64,000 nt of DNA. Source: Apostichopus japonicus. Its lineage: Eukaryota; Echinodermata; Holothuroidea; Aspidochirotida; Stichopodidae. The notes below the pieces were generated by a model. That model was not told the origin of the DNA. It searched no databases and was given only the letters and a program-made list of their open reading frames with translations. Below are positions 61,394 through 64,000 of this stretch, in pieces; within the stretch, counting starts at the first letter, position 1; every line of letters begins with the position of its first letter. The stretch lies in NCBI RefSeq assembly GCF_037975245.1, contig NC_092567.1, forward strand, positions 3,728,214-3,792,213, read 5' to 3'. A program made the translations under genes and the position numbers.

Positions 61394-62363
61394 TCTCCGA
61401 GTTCTGGCATCAGCGTAGGATGATGATTGGAGGTGGGCCGAGATCGATTTTCCCAAAAAGTTCCATATATGTAAAGATAAAAATCCAAATTATTGGGGCT
61501 ACACCTTCCTGAGTACTTGGCACCACCCAGACAGAAAGGGTAAATATTTCGCTAGAATGTTACAATAATCATGTATTCACTTCAACTGTGTCAGTGTTGT
61601 TTACTTGTTTAGGGACCACTTTAGTACAAAATGTCAAAGTCCGGTAGTCATTTATACGTTGCAGATTTTATTCAGTCAGCATTTGTGCTAAGAAAAATGT
61701 AAACGTGTAAAAACGAACCATAAATCTTCCCAAACAATATATTTAATAATTAAATTTAATCACAATCGTTACACAAATTCCATTTTGGTAGGTTTTGATT
61801 CCCATGATTAGTATAATACATCAACCCCGTACGAGATTACGTCATTTCGCGGAACCGATATAGCCCGGTGCATTTTTTCACAGTTCATTTACCCTTAGTG
61901 ATAGAAGAAACTGTATCGTGTTCGTTTGCGTTATACTTTCTTTCCGAGACTTACGTATTTTGTAGTTGATACATATGTTCAACTTGTGCAGAATGGAAAA
62001 ATTTTAGAAAGGTTGGAAAAGATACTTTTGGGAACGATTTTAAGTACCGTTTTGTTAAGTTTGTGTCGATTTTCATTTGGACATCACACGTGAGTTTCTT
62101 ACAGAGATTTCACCTACTACGAGTTACCAATTCTCGTGATATTTACGTGAGTGAAAGTCGAATGTGTTTTTAAGTCGTCTTTATCGTAACTTGCAATATT
62201 ATTAATTAATTAATCCACAATCCACAAAACAAAATGGGTTGTAATTCGTATCAAATTTCACTGGGGCTATGCAAGCCTACGTTGCCGTTGCGCACTATTA
62301 CATAACCCAATTAACTCACGGTTAGTAACGGCCGTATAATGACCTAGCAACCTGGAGACTGTA

Positions 62364-62550
62364 TAAGTTAGAATGATATATCTTCACAAATATCATAGTA
62401 AACTATTCCTGGCAGGTAAACGCACATCTACGTTGAACACCCTAAAGTCAATAAAGGAGACAGACTCGTCAATGTAAGATGCACGGACTTAACAACATGA
62501 ATATAAACATCAGCTTTATAGAGAAGACATAGTCAGTTTTAAACCCGTCA
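62364..62550. other. Short spacer between the TIR and the CRE-like array
   Basis: No feature recognised; it ends in AAACCCGTCA, a degenerate version of the repeat unit that follows. Confidence 0.4.
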
Positions 62551-62750
62551 TGAAACACTGAGTGACGTCATGAAACACTGAGTGACGTCATTAAACACTG
62601 AGTGACGTCATCAAATACTAAGTGACGTCACTAAACACTGAGTGACGTCACTAAACACTGAGTGACGTCATCAAATACTGAGTGACGTCACTAAACACTG
62701 AGTGACGTCATCAAATACTGAGTGACGTCACTAAACACTGAGTGACGTCA
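62551..62750. repeat. Ten-copy 20-bp array, each unit with a perfect TGACGTCA
   Basis: Units of the type TNAAACACTGAGTGACGTCA repeat at exactly 20 bp with no indels. AGTGACGTCA starts at 62561, 62581 and every 20 bp to 62741. The first half of the unit varies (TGAAACACTG, TTAAACACTG, TCAAATACTR, CTAAACACTG), whereas the AGTGACGTCA half is identical in all ten. TGACGTCA is the palindromic CRE bound by CREB/ATF bZIP dimers; 20 bp is about two helical turns, so all sites face one side of the DNA. Confidence 0.95.
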
Positions 62751-64000
62751 TAATGATGAACTTCCATGAGAAGGGAAAAGAGGGCAGTACTCAAAGATAG
62801 ACCCCAGAACATCGTAATGTAGTTGGGATCGATGTAATGGCAAAAATAAAGCAATTATCGGTTAGCTCACAAAGCATCATAATAGTTACCCCCTCCCACA
62901 CCCCTCCCCCTTCGTCTTAGATATTCTGTTTCAATCGTATTGTTGATCGTGTAGAGATATCCATGAACGTTTGGGAAATCCAGTTGTATGATGAACACAT
63001 AAAATAAAATCCACAAGGGGAGAATTGAATAGACTAGCCTAGATCTGTTAGATCGAATAAAAAATCATGAAATATAATAAACCCTGCACATATTGCTTTC
63101 TTTCTAAATTATCCCTGGGTGTATGTATGTTTAATTGGAAGTGTTTCATGCGCACATAATAAGTGTTCCAATAGTTGACTCTCTCTGTTCAACGTTAGAC
63201 AAGGAACATTTAGACCAGGAAGCGACGGTCTGTACATTAAGGAATATTTAAAATGACTTTATGTAACCGATACGCCATGTGTGTCTGTAAGACTAGTATT
63301 GGCAGAAACCGCGTGAGCTCGCCATTGCTGTGTCTCTATGTATTAGCTGGACTTGGTTTGAGTTGCTCATATACTCAATAGAACTCTGTTCGGACTCGAG
63401 AGTACCATACTCGAACCAAGTGGTCTCGGACTCGGCTCGGAATAAGGAAGAATTGGACTAAACTACATATGAGTGTTTCTAATACTATACCATACAGACA
63501 TATAGAATGGTTCTGATGGAAAGAGTACTAATAACAATAGGAACCATGTGAGGATACCAGTCTCGGATGTTGCATAATATTATCGTCAGCACTTGAATAT
63601 AATTATGAAGATACAATATTAGTTAATTTGCCGGGTGGTGAACTTTACAAAATCAAACACATTACTAGGTACTTTGAACACACCCCCCCCCCCCTCTCGG
63701 GCCCAGGCTCCTTCGAGATTTGTCGAGACTGTTTTTTTTAATTTCTTTTTTATTTAGCCGTTATTCAAAATACGAAAGAAATACTACAAACATTTTAAAA
63801 CCACTATTATTTCAGAATCACCGTACACTTTTTTTGTATCATAATGCTGCTGATTATTACTATTGTACATACAGAGGATGGTAAAAGAAGGACGTTTCTT
63901 GTAAATGAAATAGAAACCTTAAATTGAATCTTTTAGTCAAACTTTTAAGTAGTCACCTCTTCTTTCATTTTCCTAGTATGTCAAAGTACATGAAGTTTAA
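62751..64000. other. Intergenic to window end
   Basis: No gene recognised. A small imperfect hairpin pairs CTTGGTTTGAGT with ACTCGAACCAAG (about 63352-63421). C-runs lie near 63682. Whatever the CRE-like array might regulate was not found here. Confidence 0.35.

Larger units (their letters stand above)
57125..62361. mobile_element. Candidate 5.2-kb TIR element, TA-flanked
   Basis: CAGTCTCCAGGTTGCTA (57125-57141) is mirrored exactly by TAGCAACCTGGAGACTG (62345-62361), and TA precedes and follows. CAGT ends with TA flanks match Tc1/mariner style, but the length is far above that family, so nested insertions or another superfamily are likely. Inside are possible plus-strand exons, a small hAT-like element at 61210-61393 and several long G or C runs. 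No transposase was recognised. Two unrelated solo termini in opposite orientation would look the same. Confidence 0.5.

Noticed and set aside
60676-61488. Several short frames around poly-C runs
   Set aside because: Overlap low-complexity G/C runs and a MITE; no splice signals.
62551-62750. CRISPR-like array
   Set aside because: Units are contiguous 20-mers without unique spacers, in a eukaryotic context.

Overview
The window looks like AT-rich, repeat-dense DNA from a marine deuterostome invertebrate. The best clue is a NACHT-domain gene at 1632-3452 of the large NLR type expanded in echinoderms. A holothurian would fit, but that is inference. Genes are intron-rich and widely spaced. No rRNA, tRNA or bacterial-type operon was recognised.

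Layout. 1-1067 holds the end of a hAT-like element inserted into a terminal-inverted-repeat (TIR) transposon. 1632-3452 is a minus-strand NLR fragment (NACHT exon plus one upstream exon), with a decayed copy of the upstream exon at 4235-4366. 7050-8033 is a degenerate ~15-bp array. 10003-10380 and 19515-22020 are two halves of one CCATCCTAT-type satellite, split by a full-length minus-strand Ty3/gypsy retrotransposon (10381-19514) whose two 730-bp LTRs look identical. 22257-23072 and 43121-44550 are new minus-strand spliced-gene candidates, inferred from phase-compatible exons.

Between 24 and 40 kb lies a transposon-rich stretch: two hAT elements with perfect 8-bp target-site duplications (24588-24963, 27215-27744); two adjacent TIR elements with three copies of one 9-mer around them (29865-32480); a 40-bp perfect palindrome (34424-34463); a 407-bp MITE (35179-35585); and a ~4-kb TIR element (36010-39987) enclosing a four-exon plus-strand gene. 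A second large TIR pair spans 57125-62361 and encloses possible exons. Tandem repeats include a 33-bp array (49362-49559), a 51-bp minisatellite (52060-54148) and a 20-bp array carrying ten perfect TGACGTCA sites at exact 20-bp spacing (62551-62750).

Most DNA here is mobile elements and their remnants, with immune-type genes in between. The most unusual items are the ten-site CRE-like array, the gene-bearing TIR elements, the 75-bp perfect inverted repeat at 47587-48030, and the twin TIR elements sharing one 9-mer. All similarities and repeat identities were judged by eye.
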